From Megasphaera stantonii (lineage in GTDB: Bacteria; Bacillota; Negativicutes; Veillonellales; Megasphaeraceae): DNA of 64,000 bases. How positions within the stretch are numbered: the first letter of the stretch is position 1; each line of letters opens with the position of its first letter. Below, piece by piece: positions 36,943 to 46,096 of this stretch. Under the pieces are notes generated by a model. That model did no database searches. It saw nothing but the letters and a program-made list of their open reading frames with translations, and was not told the origin of the DNA. The position numbers and the translations under genes were made by a program. The stretch is from NCBI RefSeq assembly GCF_003367905.1, contig NZ_CP029462.1, positions 186,001 through 250,000 of the forward strand. Direction: 5' to 3'.

Positions 36943-37134
36943 TCACATCTGCTGTATCTCGTTTTTGAGCATACGCTTGATTTTGTCGCTCATGGTTTCG
37001 GTGCTGGTATCGCTGAAATGGACGCGCACCTTGTAGGTGGTCTTACCGATTTTCTTTACCAGCGCGGGGACGTCCTCCGGCGCTCTGGCCGGGGTAGTGT
37101 CTACATTCTGAATGGTACGGGTTTCTTCGCTCAT
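36943..37134 (-). CDS. Stray TnpW-family protein
   Basis: A 63-residue protein of the transposon-encoded TnpW family, with the core IGKTTYKVRVHFSDTSTETM and an amphipathic C-terminal helix (KIKRMLKNEIQQM). AAAGGAG precedes the ATG at 37134. In the tet(W) element of this window, and in Tn4451-like elements, the family's gene lies just before the serine recombinase; here there is no recombinase. It is probably left over from another element that was lost or rearranged. It abuts the fhaB fragment. Confidence 0.75.
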   Translation of the reverse strand: MSEETRTIQNVDTTPARAPEDVPALVKKIGKTTYKVRVHFSDTSTETMSDKIKRMLKNEIQQM

Positions 37135-37177
37135 GGCGCTCCTTTCTCCGGGCGGGGCTGCGCCGTCCGGCAAAAAA

Positions 37178-37982
37178 TTACTCATGCTTACGGTTTACAA
37201 TGTCTTTCGCCGCCTGTTTGGTGGCTCCGGCGTTTTCCTCCCGGAAGTTCTTCCCGGCAAGGTCGATATTATGGCCGGCTTCAACGAGCAGCACGCCATC
37301 GTCACCTGTCACGGCAATCCCTGCCGTGCGGTTCAGCACATCCTGATTGGCAAAATGCGTTACCGTAGTATCCATGACGACATCATGCTGCGCCGACAAC
37401 TGCACGGAATCGGCCGCCGTCAGCAGGCCGCCCTGGTAGATATCCGATTCGCTTTGGATTCCAATGGAGCCGCCCTGAATACGGCCAGTGTTCTGTACCA
37501 GCCCTGCCTGAATTTGAACAGTCTTTCCCTGCAGCACGCCGCTGTTTTCCACAGCTTCTTTCGTATCGATCACGAGATTCTTGGCGCTCAGCAGACTGCC
37601 GTCGGCAGATAACGTCATATCGCTGTTGGCCCGCAGATAGACACGGGGATAAACGACCTCCTGCGGCTCGCCGTTTACCATGACCGTCTTCGTTTCCAGC
37701 CATACCATATCGCTGGTAAGGGCTGCGACTTGTTCCGGCGATAGGGATACGCCCGGCACGAGGCCCGTTTCTTTGGCATAGGCAATCCCTGCATCCATCA
37801 GGGCCTTATACTCTTCCATATCGCTGCTGTAACCGTCCAGATACCGCTGTCCCGTCTGGTTTAAAATCTGGTCGCGGATGAGCTGTTGTTCGTAAAACCC
37901 ATCGCCTAAGCGTTTCCGTACCCGTTCCAGGTGTCATTTTATCTGTTCCTACATATAGTCCGAAAATAAAGAAATAATTATG
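37178..37982 (-). pseudogene. Displaced fhaB fragment, about 730 bp
   Basis: From about 37982 down to 37255 this is a near copy of the complement of roughly 47620-48350 within fhaB (for example GDGFYEQQLIRDQILNQTGQ and DGSLLSAKNLVIDTKEAVEN). Homology starts abruptly at the end of the four-helix membrane gene. After AGHNIDLAGK the sequence departs into a short different tail (NFREENAGATKQAAKDIVNR) and stops. There is no start codon or secretion domain. High similarity implies recent duplication or ongoing exchange with the main gene. Confidence 0.88.
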
Positions 37983-38353
37983 TGTATATTATTACTATTA
38001 ATATAAGAAAAAGAAACACATCAATATAAGCGTCTTTTTTTTGATCATGAATTTTAAAATACTTACATCTAGCATAGACTACAACTAAAAACCATAATAT
38101 GAAAGCACCTGATAAAAGATTTAAAGAAGTTTTCATACTTTCTAATGAAGAGGTGTATATATTTGTATAAATAGAATATACTAACGAAAAAATAAAAAGA
38201 ATATTAGTAAACCAAAAAAAACTTAGATGGAGCATACATATTTATCATCATTTCTTTTTTAGTTAAGAATTTTTTTAATATAAATGATTTTACGAGCCAT
38301 AGAATTATTAGCGGAAACATTACATAGTAAGTCATAAAGAATTTTAAATTCAT
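37978..38353 (-). pseudogene. Four-helix membrane protein, frameshifted at a T8 run
   Basis: GGAGG precedes an ATG at 38353. The frame runs MNLKFFMTYYVMFPLIILWL to a run of eight T (complement of 38214-38221), then hits a stop. With seven T it continues KFFWFTNILFIFSLVY and on to a stop at 37978, giving 124 residues with about four membrane helices. Small multi-helix proteins are common immunity proteins for toxins. It lies 18 bases after a frameshifted gene at 38372-39177. The run could be a phase-variable switch, decay, or a sequencing error. Confidence 0.65.
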
Positions 38354-38371
38354 ATTTATTTTCCTCCATAG

Positions 38372-39177
38372 TTATTTATTCTTTTTTTGCTTTTCTTCCA
38401 TTTTTTCTTTCGCTTCCATTTCACGTTTAGCAATTTCTGATTTTTGAGATTCGATTGTTGTAACTACAATAGCACTTGCTACCCCACCAACTGGTCCTAT
38501 TGCTCTATTTCCAATAGCTCCTGCAGCAAATCCTTTTCCCCATGCTGTTAAGTCCATCCAATCTGCTTCTAATTCATTATTTATGTCGGTAAATCTCCTA
38601 TGATTTTCCCAAAGATTATCTCCAGTTGCAATAAAATCAAAAAGAGAACCAGATCTTTGTCCTAGAGTTTTACTAAGTATTTTTTCTATCTTCAGGTGAA
38701 AGCGAGTAGCTCTTATCACCAGCAACTTTAGTTAATTTTTCAACACAAACTCATATAATGCAGTACTGAATCCAGAAGTCGTCCCAATGCCTTCTCCAGC
38801 AAATATATCTGTCAGTGAGTTTCTATCCAGTTGTGAAGCTATAAACCAATTTCCACCATCGTTCAAGTCTCCGCTTATATTGTCCGAATTTCCTATGTGC
38901 GTGTAATATAAATCTAATGCCACATAATATTTCAGCTTATCTATAAACTGTTCTCTCGTAATATTCCCTTTATAAAATGCTCGATATCTTTCAGGAAATA
39001 CTGCTGGTCTTCGTGTGGGATAAAGTTATATTCTGTTTTCGTCGATTTCAAAGAAATCGTCACTATTAAGTAAATAATAACACTAAAAATCCCTATTAAA
39101 TCCTCCTCAACGGCAAGATGATAATCTTGACTGGAATGAGATGCAGAGTAGTAAAACAACATAAACATTCTCGACAT
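38372..39177 (-). pseudogene. Candidate toxin-like gene with three homopolymer frameshifts
   Basis: Three frames join if single bases are corrected in A-runs near 38972, 38738 and 38685; the 806-base stretch then becomes 269 codons. The joined protein contains KYYVALDLYYTHIGNSDN, GEGIGTTSGFSTALYEFVL, ENHRRFTDINNELEADWMDL and a glycine-rich hydrophobic stretch (GKGFAAGAIGNRAIGPVGG), ending in a Lys/Glu-rich tail. The first 45 or so residues read through a decayed copy of the terminator at 36068 and are probably not original. No family recognised. A small membrane-protein gene follows directly. Confidence 0.5.
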
Positions 39178-39211
39178 CTCACCTCTTCTAAGACTACATG
39201 AATCAAGAAAT

Positions 39212-39260
39212 GGGGCTATACATAATGGATTTAACTCCTTATGTATAGCTCCATTTTTTT
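39212..39260. terminator. Hairpin terminator at the flavoprotein operon end
   Basis: A 14-bp stem (39212-39225 with 39239-39252, one G-T pair) with TTTTTTT on the plus strand and a weaker T-run on the minus strand. Confidence 0.7.
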
Positions 39261-39894
39261 AGCGGATAAAATTCATAAAAGTCTTTTCTTCCCTCTTTGG
39301 TGGTTTTACAACCGAGGCGCCGGCATGCATTACATGGAGCAGCCAGGCCATGTTCTGTCCGAGAACGCGCATGATCTGCATGCCCTCTGCGTCCTGCGTC
39401 ACGTCTCCCGGCTCTGTCCCATACGCTACATTCCAGTAATTGGAAGACGGCATGACCATCTCGGAATAATTAATAAAATTATTCAGCTGATCAAATACGG
39501 CGGTGCCGCCGGCCCGACGGTCTGCAACGACACTTACGCCAACTTTATGACGAAACAGGCCTTGATTTACGGAAGCAACATAAAACGCCCTGTCCAAAAA
39601 TGATTTCATCGTCCCGCCGATAGCAGAAAAATGCACAGGCGATCCCAGAATGATGCCGTCTGCTGCTTTCATTTTCTGAATCCACTCATTTACGCTGTCT
39701 TGCTTCATAACACACAGTTCATTCTGATTCCGCGCGCAGCCGTCGCAAGCCATACAACCGCGTATCACCTGGTTTCCTACGTGGACAATTTCTACCTCTA
39801 TGCCGTTTTTTTCCAATTCATCAGCAACAGCACGGATAGCCTGGTATGTATTTCCCTTGCTTTTGGGACTACCGTTAAATGCAACTACTTTCAT
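39259..39894 (-). CDS. Flavodoxin-fold protein with Cys cluster (iron-sulfur flavoprotein type)
   Basis: A 211-residue NADPH-dependent FMN reductase-type protein: MKVVAFNGSPKSKGNTYQAI is the phosphate loop and GSPVHFSAIGGTMKSFLDR the flavin loop. GCMACDGCARNQNELC holds a C-x2-C-x2-C-x7-C set, the compact cluster motif of iron-sulfur flavoproteins. It is about 24 residues longer than its paralogue at 3354-3917 because of this insert. It is the second gene after a broken aldo/keto reductase, divergent from an HxlR regulator, so it probably belongs to a redox or electrophile response. AAGGAG precedes the ATG. Confidence 0.87.
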   Translation of the reverse strand: MKVVAFNGSPKSKGNTYQAIRAVADELEKNGIEVEIVHVGNQVIRGCMACDGCARNQNELCVMKQDSVNEWIQKMKAADGIILGSPVHFSAIGGTMKSFLDRAFYVASVNQGLFRHKVGVSVVADRRAGGTAVFDQLNNFINYSEMVMPSSNYWNVAYGTEPGDVTQDAEGMQIMRVLGQNMAWLLHVMHAGASVVKPPKREEKTFMNFIR

Positions 39895-39911
39895 AACCTA
39901 ATATCTCCTTG

Positions 39912-40753
39912 TTAAAAATCAACATGATCCGGATGAAGACCTGAACCGGCGCAGTCCGTGATACGGTCTATCTGTTTCATATCCTCGTCTGAAATCGTAA
40001 AATCAAAAATATGCAGGTTATCCTGAATCCGTTCCGGCGTGACGGATTTGGGTAACGGCACAATTCCTTTCTGCACAAGCCAGCGAAGCGCTATCTGAGC
40101 TACGGATTTACGATACTTCCCGGCAATTTCCTGCAATACGTGATTTCCAAAAATCTGCCCGTTTGAAAATGGGGCCCATGCTTCTACCAGAATATCGTGG
40201 GCATGGCAAAAATCTACGGTTTCCTGCTGCAGCATCCCTGGATGAATTTCTATTTGATTCACCATGGGAGGAATTTCTGCCGCCGCCAACAGAGGCTCTA
40301 AATGACGGGGCAAAAAATTACTCACACCGATAGCTTTAATCTTTCCGCCTCGATACAGCCCTCCAAAGCCCGCCAGATTTCCAAATTGGTCTGTTGCCAG
40401 CGATCCCGACTTGCCTTGGCAATCGGCCAATGAATCAGGTACAAATCCAGATAGTCCGTCTGCAAATCCTGAAGAGTCCGGTAAAACGCATTTTTTGTAG
40501 ACTGATAGCCCTTATCGTCGTTCCATACCTTACTGGTAATAAACAGGTCTTTACGCATTACACCTGATTTTTGTATAGCTCTTCCTACGCTTTTCTCATT
40601 CCCATACGCCGCTGCTCCGTCAATATGGCGGAACCCGGCTTTAAGTGCCAGCCGTACTGCGTTTTCAGTCTCGGTGCCGTCCGCCGTGCGGAACGTACCG
40701 TATCCAACCGCAGGAATTGCATAGTGATTTCGTAAATAATATGATGGTGTCAT
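39912..40753 (-). pseudogene. Aldo/keto reductase with one-base frameshift
   Basis: The two frames give MTPSYYLRNHYAIPAVGYGT (with the conserved Asp and Tyr: FRHIDGAAAYGNE, and DLYLIHWP) and GGKIKAIGVSNFLPRH onward to the C-terminus. They join if one base is added at GGAGGGCTG near 40365; the length becomes 281 codons, normal for the family. Without it translation stops after EIWRALEGCIEAE. Intact relatives reduce aldehydes and ketones with NADPH. AAAGGAG precedes the ATG at 40753. Operon with the flavoprotein gene 17 bases downstream. Confidence 0.85.
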
Positions 40754-40802
40754 AAACTTCTCCTTTACTTTACAATGGGTTGCCTGTATTATAAACACAA
40801 TG

Positions 40803-40855
40803 AGGTACCGCTGTGAAGTACCTACTTTTTCGTGATATACTTACCCTATGGTAAG
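40803..40855. promoter_or_regulatory. Two palindromes in the divergent promoter region
   Basis: AGGTAC/GTACCT (40803-40808 and 40818-40823) and CTTACC-CTAT-GGTAAG (40840-40855, perfect). They lie between the divergent hxlR-type and aldo/keto reductase genes and are likely binding sites of the HxlR regulator. Confidence 0.6.
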
Positions 40856-40883
40856 TTTTGCATAACTAGGAGGCGTATAGGAT

Positions 40884-41243
40884 ATGAAAAAAATGTACAA
40901 TATCGGTGTAGAAGCAACCATGGATGTCATCGGCGGAAAATGGAAGCCTATTATACTGTGTAATCTGCGGCACGGAACCCTCCGAACCAGCGAGCTGCAA
41001 AAGAAAATCCCCAACATCAGCCAGAAGATGCTGATTCAGCAGCTTCGCGAACTGGAGCGCGATAAGATTATATGCCGGAAGGTATATCAGGAAGTGCCGC
41101 CTCGCGTAGAATATTCCCTGAGCACCTACGGAATCACCTTATCAGACGTATTGGACCTTCTCTGTAACTGGGGTGAAGCGCATGTACATAAATTAATCGC
41201 GGAAGGGCATGAGGTCTCCTTATCCTGCTCTGGGCAGCACTAA
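40884..41243 (+). CDS. HxlR-family transcriptional regulator
   Basis: A 119-residue winged-helix protein with the HxlR pattern: TMDVIGGKWKPIILCNLRHG, then SELQKKIPNISQKMLIQQLREL, then PPRVEYSLSTYG. HxlR proteins sense aldehydes, quinones or disulfide stress and usually control a divergent reductase operon, as here. Cys residues at CNL, CRK and CNW might act in sensing. AGGAGG precedes the ATG. Confidence 0.92.
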   Translation: MKKMYNIGVEATMDVIGGKWKPIILCNLRHGTLRTSELQKKIPNISQKMLIQQLRELERDKIICRKVYQEVPPRVEYSLSTYGITLSDVLDLLCNWGEAHVHKLIAEGHEVSLSCSGQH

Positions 41244-41999
41244 TCCGACACCCTTAGAATGTAGATGCCCAGTATCATGTCATCAACACAACGAATTCAC
41301 GAAATGCAATGTTCTGACACGGAGTTTCTTCCAAGTAAAAACCTCCTGAAATATGAGGAGTAATATACTTTTGCCAACATTCCTTTGCTGATAGCACTGA
41401 TTCAATCAGTTTCAACAACACCGATTCTCCGGCCAATATAAAAACCACGACTTAGATGTTATTACTGCAAAGCAGGGAGCATCATAAAGCCGACATGTTT
41501 CCGGGGTGTCCAGCAGAATGGTGAATAATATCTGACCGCCCCAAGCTGCAAAACAGCCTACATAGAGTACACATTCTATGCAGGCTGTTTTGCAGATAAG
41601 TTCAAAAGTTGATATCAATGGTCTAATTTAGGAGTATAGAGATAGGTATGATAAGAATCTTGAATATAAAAAGCACCATTCCCTTGTATTGCCCAAATTA
41701 TAACATATAGAAATAAAAAATGCAAGTTTAATAAATTTAAATTATACATAAAGCCCATTTCAAGGTTTATACAAAACTTGAAATGGGCTCTTGTTTTATG
41801 TTACCTAGTTCAAAACTGCCTATAGTGATGCCAAAATGTGGTGTCAAATCAACAATCATTGTTAATCTAAAAACCGTTTTCCTTCCTCCATTTTATGAAT
41901 GTCATCCCTCCCATACCCAATAGCATCCGATAATTACTGTACCGATAATCCATTCTCTTATTGTAACCGCTTTATATTATCCGCAACAACCTGATTCAT
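41244..41999. other. Gene-free stretch with two large hairpins
   Basis: No supportable gene. A 20-bp near-perfect stem (41546-41566 with 41575-41595; CTGCAAAACAGCCTACATAG on one arm) and a terminator-like hairpin (41752-41764 with 41777-41789, then TTGTTTT) stand out. The stretch looks like eroded insertion-sequence or intergenic debris ahead of the ISLre2 remnant. Confidence 0.5.
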
Positions 42000-42297
42000 A
42001 AACGGCGGGGACGTGTGGCGCTATGCCTTAGATTGCCTGACGAAAACCCCCTCCGATACAGTACCAGGCCTGAACTCACAGGAACTTATGCGACAATGCC
42101 GACGCCGGCGGCTGCCGTATTGCGTGTACGATGCAGAGCACAGCTACCGCATGCCGGAGAGCAAAGGCGCATGGCACGAAAGGGAGGAAAGATATTCAAA
42201 ACAGCATATATCACCATATACATTAGATACAAAAAGGCTGATTTCTATGTCAAGAGGTTTCTGTCCACTACATACCCACAACAACTTGACACTGTCT
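42000..42297 (+). mobile_element. ISLre2 3'-end remnant
   Basis: Begins inside the transposase gene (NGGDVWRYALDCLTK, identical to the full copy) and runs to the right terminal repeat (CCCACAACAACTTGACACTG). It keeps about 160 bp near the transposase end that the copy at 1866-3273 has lost. The 5' four fifths of the element are gone. Confidence 0.88.
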
Positions 42298-42312
42298 CGC
42301 TCTATCTATGAA

Positions 42313-42341
42313 TTGAAATTTCACGAAAACTAATGTAGAAT
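42313..42341 (+). promoter_or_regulatory. Promoter of the cytosine methyltransferase gene
   Basis: TTGAAA, 17 bases, TAGAAT, lying just outside the ISLre2 remnant. Confidence 0.65.
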
Positions 42342-42388
42342 AAGAGAATGAATTTTTTTGCTTATTTTTAAAGAGAGGGGGTAACTGT

Positions 42389-43528
42389 ATGCCTGATGTC
42401 ATTGATTTGTTTGCTGGAGCTGGCGGATTAAGTCTTGGAGCATCGCGGGCAGGGTTCAATGTTGTTGCCGCCGTCGAATTAGATTCACACGCTATTGCAT
42501 CGCATATCACCAATTTTCCACATAGTACTCATATCCAAAGAGATATAATGGAATTAGATGGGCAAACATTATTGGAACTCTCAGGAGTAGCTGCAGACAA
42601 CTTAGTTGGCATTATAGGTGGCCCACCTTGTCAAGGCTTTAGTAGCATTGGTCATGGTGACATAAACGATACTCGAAATCAACTGTTCGAAAAATTTTTT
42701 ATATTGATAAAACAGTTAAAACCCATTTTTTTTGTCGCAGAAAATGTTCCCGGAATTATGAACCCTAAATATGACGCAATACGAGAAAGAGCATTTTCAC
42801 ATGTGAAAGATTACCACTTACTTCCTCCGATAAGTATAAATGCAAGTGAATATGGTGCACCGACTACACGTACAAGATACTTTTTTATAGGTTTTAGAGA
42901 TCATCCGGCTATTCAGCCATTTACTATTGCAGATATAGCGTGTATGAAAGTGGCTGCGAATGAACAAACACGAGTTCGAGCAGCTTTGGAAGGAATTCCA
43001 TCGAATATACATTTTCATGCTAATAGCAATGGTCTACAAACATTATTAGCTGATTACTTTAATCCAAACATTCAACATCTTCAGTCGGAGTTCTTCTATC
43101 AAAGAGTAGTCGGCATGCGTCCTTTAGGCGTCGGCAATGATGAATACATCCGACGTTATGAAACCCGACACGAAGTAAACGGCTGTTTTCCAACAAAACA
43201 TACAACTCCTGTGCGCCGCAGATATGCAACTCTTGCTTACGGCCAACAAGATCGCATCTCAAAATCCACTAGACTTAATCCGGAAGGATTTTGTCCCACA
43301 CTTAGAGCTGGTACAGGTCCAGAGAAAGGGAGTTTTCAGGCTGTTCGGCCAATTCATTATCAATACGCTAGGGTGATAACTCCACGAGAAGCCGCTCGCT
43401 TGCAAGGTTTTCCAGACTGGTATAAACTTCCTGATACAATTTGGCACGGCTTTCGACAAATTGGTAATAGTGTATCACCTATCGTTGCTGAACGAGTACT
43501 TAGTGCAATTTTTCAAAAACTGACTTGA
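42389..43528 (+). CDS. DNA (cytosine-5) methyltransferase
   Basis: A 379-residue C5 methyltransferase: motif I DLFAGAGGLSLGA, motif IV GGPPCQGFSSIG with the catalytic Cys, motif VI VAENVPG, motif VIII TRTRYFFIGF, motif IX RLNPEGFCPTLRAGTG and motif X GFRQIGNSVSP. It should methylate host DNA at a short site set by the variable region (about residues 190-290); the site cannot be predicted here. Ribosome site AGAGGGGG. It is convergent with a two-gene unit (GHKL ATPase plus a third protein) and overlaps it by 16 bases, which suggests a self-protection role in a restriction-like system. Confidence 0.95.
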   Translation: MPDVIDLFAGAGGLSLGASRAGFNVVAAVELDSHAIASHITNFPHSTHIQRDIMELDGQTLLELSGVAADNLVGIIGGPPCQGFSSIGHGDINDTRNQLFEKFFILIKQLKPIFFVAENVPGIMNPKYDAIRERAFSHVKDYHLLPPISINASEYGAPTTRTRYFFIGFRDHPAIQPFTIADIACMKVAANEQTRVRAALEGIPSNIHFHANSNGLQTLLADYFNPNIQHLQSEFFYQRVVGMRPLGVGNDEYIRRYETRHEVNGCFPTKHTTPVRRRYATLAYGQQDRISKSTRLNPEGFCPTLRAGTGPEKGSFQAVRPIHYQYARVITPREAARLQGFPDWYKLPDTIWHGFRQIGNSVSPIVAERVLSAIFQKLT

Positions 43529-44501
43529 TGATAATTGGGATAATACTTGTAGTAGAATATATAGCTATCTACGGCCTGTCCTTCCTTTTCTGAAAAAATA
43601 AACGGAAACAGTTCAATAAGTTGCTGCCTTATATCTGGATTTGGCAGCAACTTATTTAATTCTGTGATTTCTCGGACAGATAGAGCGGGAATCTCTATTC
43701 TTGAGGGGGTATCCCATGAAAAAGTATTATGTGGATAATTTTTAAGAGACTCTTTAATTCTGGCTTCTTTTTCATGGGAATCTAAAACTATGCCAGTAAA
43801 TGTCACCATTTGTTGTCCATCAGCATATACACTGGAAAATAGTGGAAGCATGAAATTGGGGCTGTACGGTGGATTTTCCGACAAGCACTCCATAGTAGCC
43901 GCTTTTAATATTTTTAGTAACGTAAGAGGATATTTTTTGTTGTCACATCTACCGAAGAAATTGAAGGCCAGATATAAGAATCGGGAACTCTATCTATGAG
44001 TGTTTGTAATCTCTGTTCTTGCAACTTATCTGGGCGTTGACTCTTTCCGAGTGAATCAGGATTGGCATTTAGTGTTATACGAACAATGTCATCAGGATTT
44101 AATTGATTGAGCAATGTTGAATAATCTGACAATTGGGTACCAAGTTCACTAGGACTTACAAAGTCAAGCCAAAAAATATTGTGCTCGCCATCTTGAATCG
44201 ATAAATCTGATATATACTGTGTGCTTTCTGTATTTTTTATGGAAATGCATCCATAAGGTGAATTAAATTGAGCACGTTGAAACGCGAGTTCATCTTTTTC
44301 TAAAGAAACCATATCAGAAATATTGAGTGTATCATGCAACAATTTAAAATCATCAAATAGATATGAGCCAAATCCGGTATATTTGTAATCAGATATTGGA
44401 AGTTCACGGCTAAGCCCAATTAACGTCTGAACAAAAAGGCTTCGATCAATACTTTTGTTCGGACGCAAATGATAGAAAGGTTGCTTTGCCAAATCATTCA
44501 C
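43513..44501 (-). pseudogene. Third protein of the methyltransferase/GHKL locus, frameshifted
   Basis: Frames 43914-44501 and 43513-43893 join through the T6 run at 43933-43938 (then reading KKYPLTLLKILKAATMECLS), giving about 329 residues. The N-terminal half has a Rossmann-like rhythm: KYTGFGSYLFDDFKLLHDTL, SDMVSLEKDE, then NIFWLDFVSPSE, like a methyltransferase fold with altered motifs. The C-terminal half is unrecognised. It overlaps the GHKL gene by 8 bases and the methyltransferase gene tail to tail. In a restriction-like system it might be the effector or a modifier. The shift may be an error. Confidence 0.6.
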
Positions 44502-45924
44502 CTTCCTTACTGTGGGCTTTAACTAATATGAGGTCAAAACATTTTTCTCCAACTTGTGAAGGGGTCATGCAATGCTCTCTATCGTCATACAAGTATTCAA
44601 TAATATCTTTGACTTCATCAATACTACGACTGAAGCTAATTCTACGATAAGGCTTGTCATTTTTTGGTTTTGGCAGAGTTGGTTTAAATACAAATCCACC
44701 TTTATTTTGACGAAACTTTACAGGAGCAAAGGCTTCTATTCTATCTTTAGACCCAATTAAATTATCAATAGAAACACTTTTTGCTGCCAGTGAATAAACA
44801 CGTTCACTGTCATTACGTCCTTTCCAACGATTAGTATAATCAGTGAACATTTTTAATCCCTGGCGCATTCTATCTTTTACCGCAGCGTAGATATTGGAAG
44901 ACGTATCAATACCACGTTTAGTAGTCGTCATTGGAAGTTTTTTCGGATTATTACTTTCAAAAATCACAATTCCACGAATTCCGATGAACTGAGTATGATA
45001 TTGCGGAACTCCAGCTTCACCCCAACCAGTGAGATGGCTTTTATCGTTATATAAAACAACGCGATCATTACAAACAATCGTCCAACCTGCATCAGAAGAC
45101 GAACGCTTTAGATTGTTTTCATCGTCGATATCTTCAGGAGAAGGTGGCGGAGCATAAAAACCAATGGCAAGGCTAACATGAACATCGTCAAACGTTTGTT
45201 GATACAAAAAAGGATTGATTGAAGTTGCATTATTGGCATCTAAAAGCAACTTAATAGGCAAAGGTGCTATGTGTTGACCATTAATTTCAATTTCAAAGCC
45301 TTTTTGTATAATAAAACTATAGCTTTGCTGAATGGATTTGATGAGACTATTTACAAAAACATCTAATTTATCTTTCGTTCCCCATGTTTCTACTATTCCC
45401 GGATTGATATTTGATATATAGATTTTTGTTCCACCATCTACAAGCAAGTCGGTATTCTCAAGATTTTCCATAGGGAAATCCCATTCATTTTCATCATTTG
45501 CCCAATTTTCAGGGATAGTAACTTTATATAAGGATTTATCATTTCGAGTAAACACAACCGCAGATTTTCCAATTTTAAAAATCGCTCGTTTCATTCCTAT
45601 GCCATAAATACCGACCGTAGGCAGTTCTTCAGCCTCTTTTGCAGAAGATCGTCCCATTCTAAATGCATATTTTTCTGCTACATCTTTTGGGATTCCCCCG
45701 CAATTATCTTCAATAATGAAAGAGTCTTTGCTGATGGAAATGTGGGAAAAAAAACCTGCATAATAATTTGAGGTTGTTGTTTTATCAATGCCTTTCTTTT
45801 GTCGCACTACACCGTCAAGGCAATTGTCTAACAAGTCTAGAATGGCATCGCTCAGCTCAATATCTCTTGTAAGCATTCCAACAAAAAATTCTTTTGTTGG
45901 TGCACCTTGTGCTTTAGCAGCCAT
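44494..45924 (-). CDS. GHKL ATPase (MORC/MutL-like) of a candidate defence locus
   Basis: A 476-residue protein with the Bergerat ATP-binding motifs: N-box ELSDAILDLLDNCLDG, G1 DNCGGIPKD, and G2 VGIYGIGMKRA. A transducer-like region and a C-terminal part with basic patches follow. MORC/MutL-type ATPases linked to C5 methyltransferases are known from bacterial restriction-like operons, where the ATPase is thought to clamp or remodel DNA. AAAGGTG precedes the ATG at 45924; the longer frame to 46092 runs through a hairpin. It is cotranscribed with the downstream gene (8-base overlap). Confidence 0.85.
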   Translation of the reverse strand: MAAKAQGAPTKEFFVGMLTRDIELSDAILDLLDNCLDGVVRQKKGIDKTTTSNYYAGFFSHISISKDSFIIEDNCGGIPKDVAEKYAFRMGRSSAKEAEELPTVGIYGIGMKRAIFKIGKSAVVFTRNDKSLYKVTIPENWANDENEWDFPMENLENTDLLVDGGTKIYISNINPGIVETWGTKDKLDVFVNSLIKSIQQSYSFIIQKGFEIEINGQHIAPLPIKLLLDANNATSINPFLYQQTFDDVHVSLAIGFYAPPPSPEDIDDENNLKRSSSDAGWTIVCNDRVVLYNDKSHLTGWGEAGVPQYHTQFIGIRGIVIFESNNPKKLPMTTTKRGIDTSSNIYAAVKDRMRQGLKMFTDYTNRWKGRNDSERVYSLAAKSVSIDNLIGSKDRIEAFAPVKFRQNKGGFVFKPTLPKPKNDKPYRRISFSRSIDEVKDIIEYLYDDREHCMTPSQVGEKCFDLILVKAHSKEGE

Positions 45925-46044
45925 AAATATCACACCTTTCAAATTGCATAGGGTCATAGGGTTCATTTTGATTTTAGATACATTTATTATACTTCTCACT
46001 AAAGTATTCATCAAGAGCGACTGCCTTTTTCCAACGATAAAATA

Positions 46045-46096
46045 AAATGTGAGTGCCACCATTGGACAACAACACTCAATGATGGCGCTCACATTT
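46045..46096. repeat. Large hairpin upstream of the GHKL gene
   Basis: 19-base arms (46045-46063 and 46078-46096) pair with two mismatches. Without a good T-run it is not a typical terminator; it could mark a rearrangement end or act in regulation. The gap 46100-46462 holds no gene I can support. Confidence 0.55.

Noticed and set aside
42013-42333. Independent gene in the plus-strand frame at 42.0-42.3 kb
   Set aside because: It starts inside transposase sequence and is explained as the 3' end of an ISLre2 copy.
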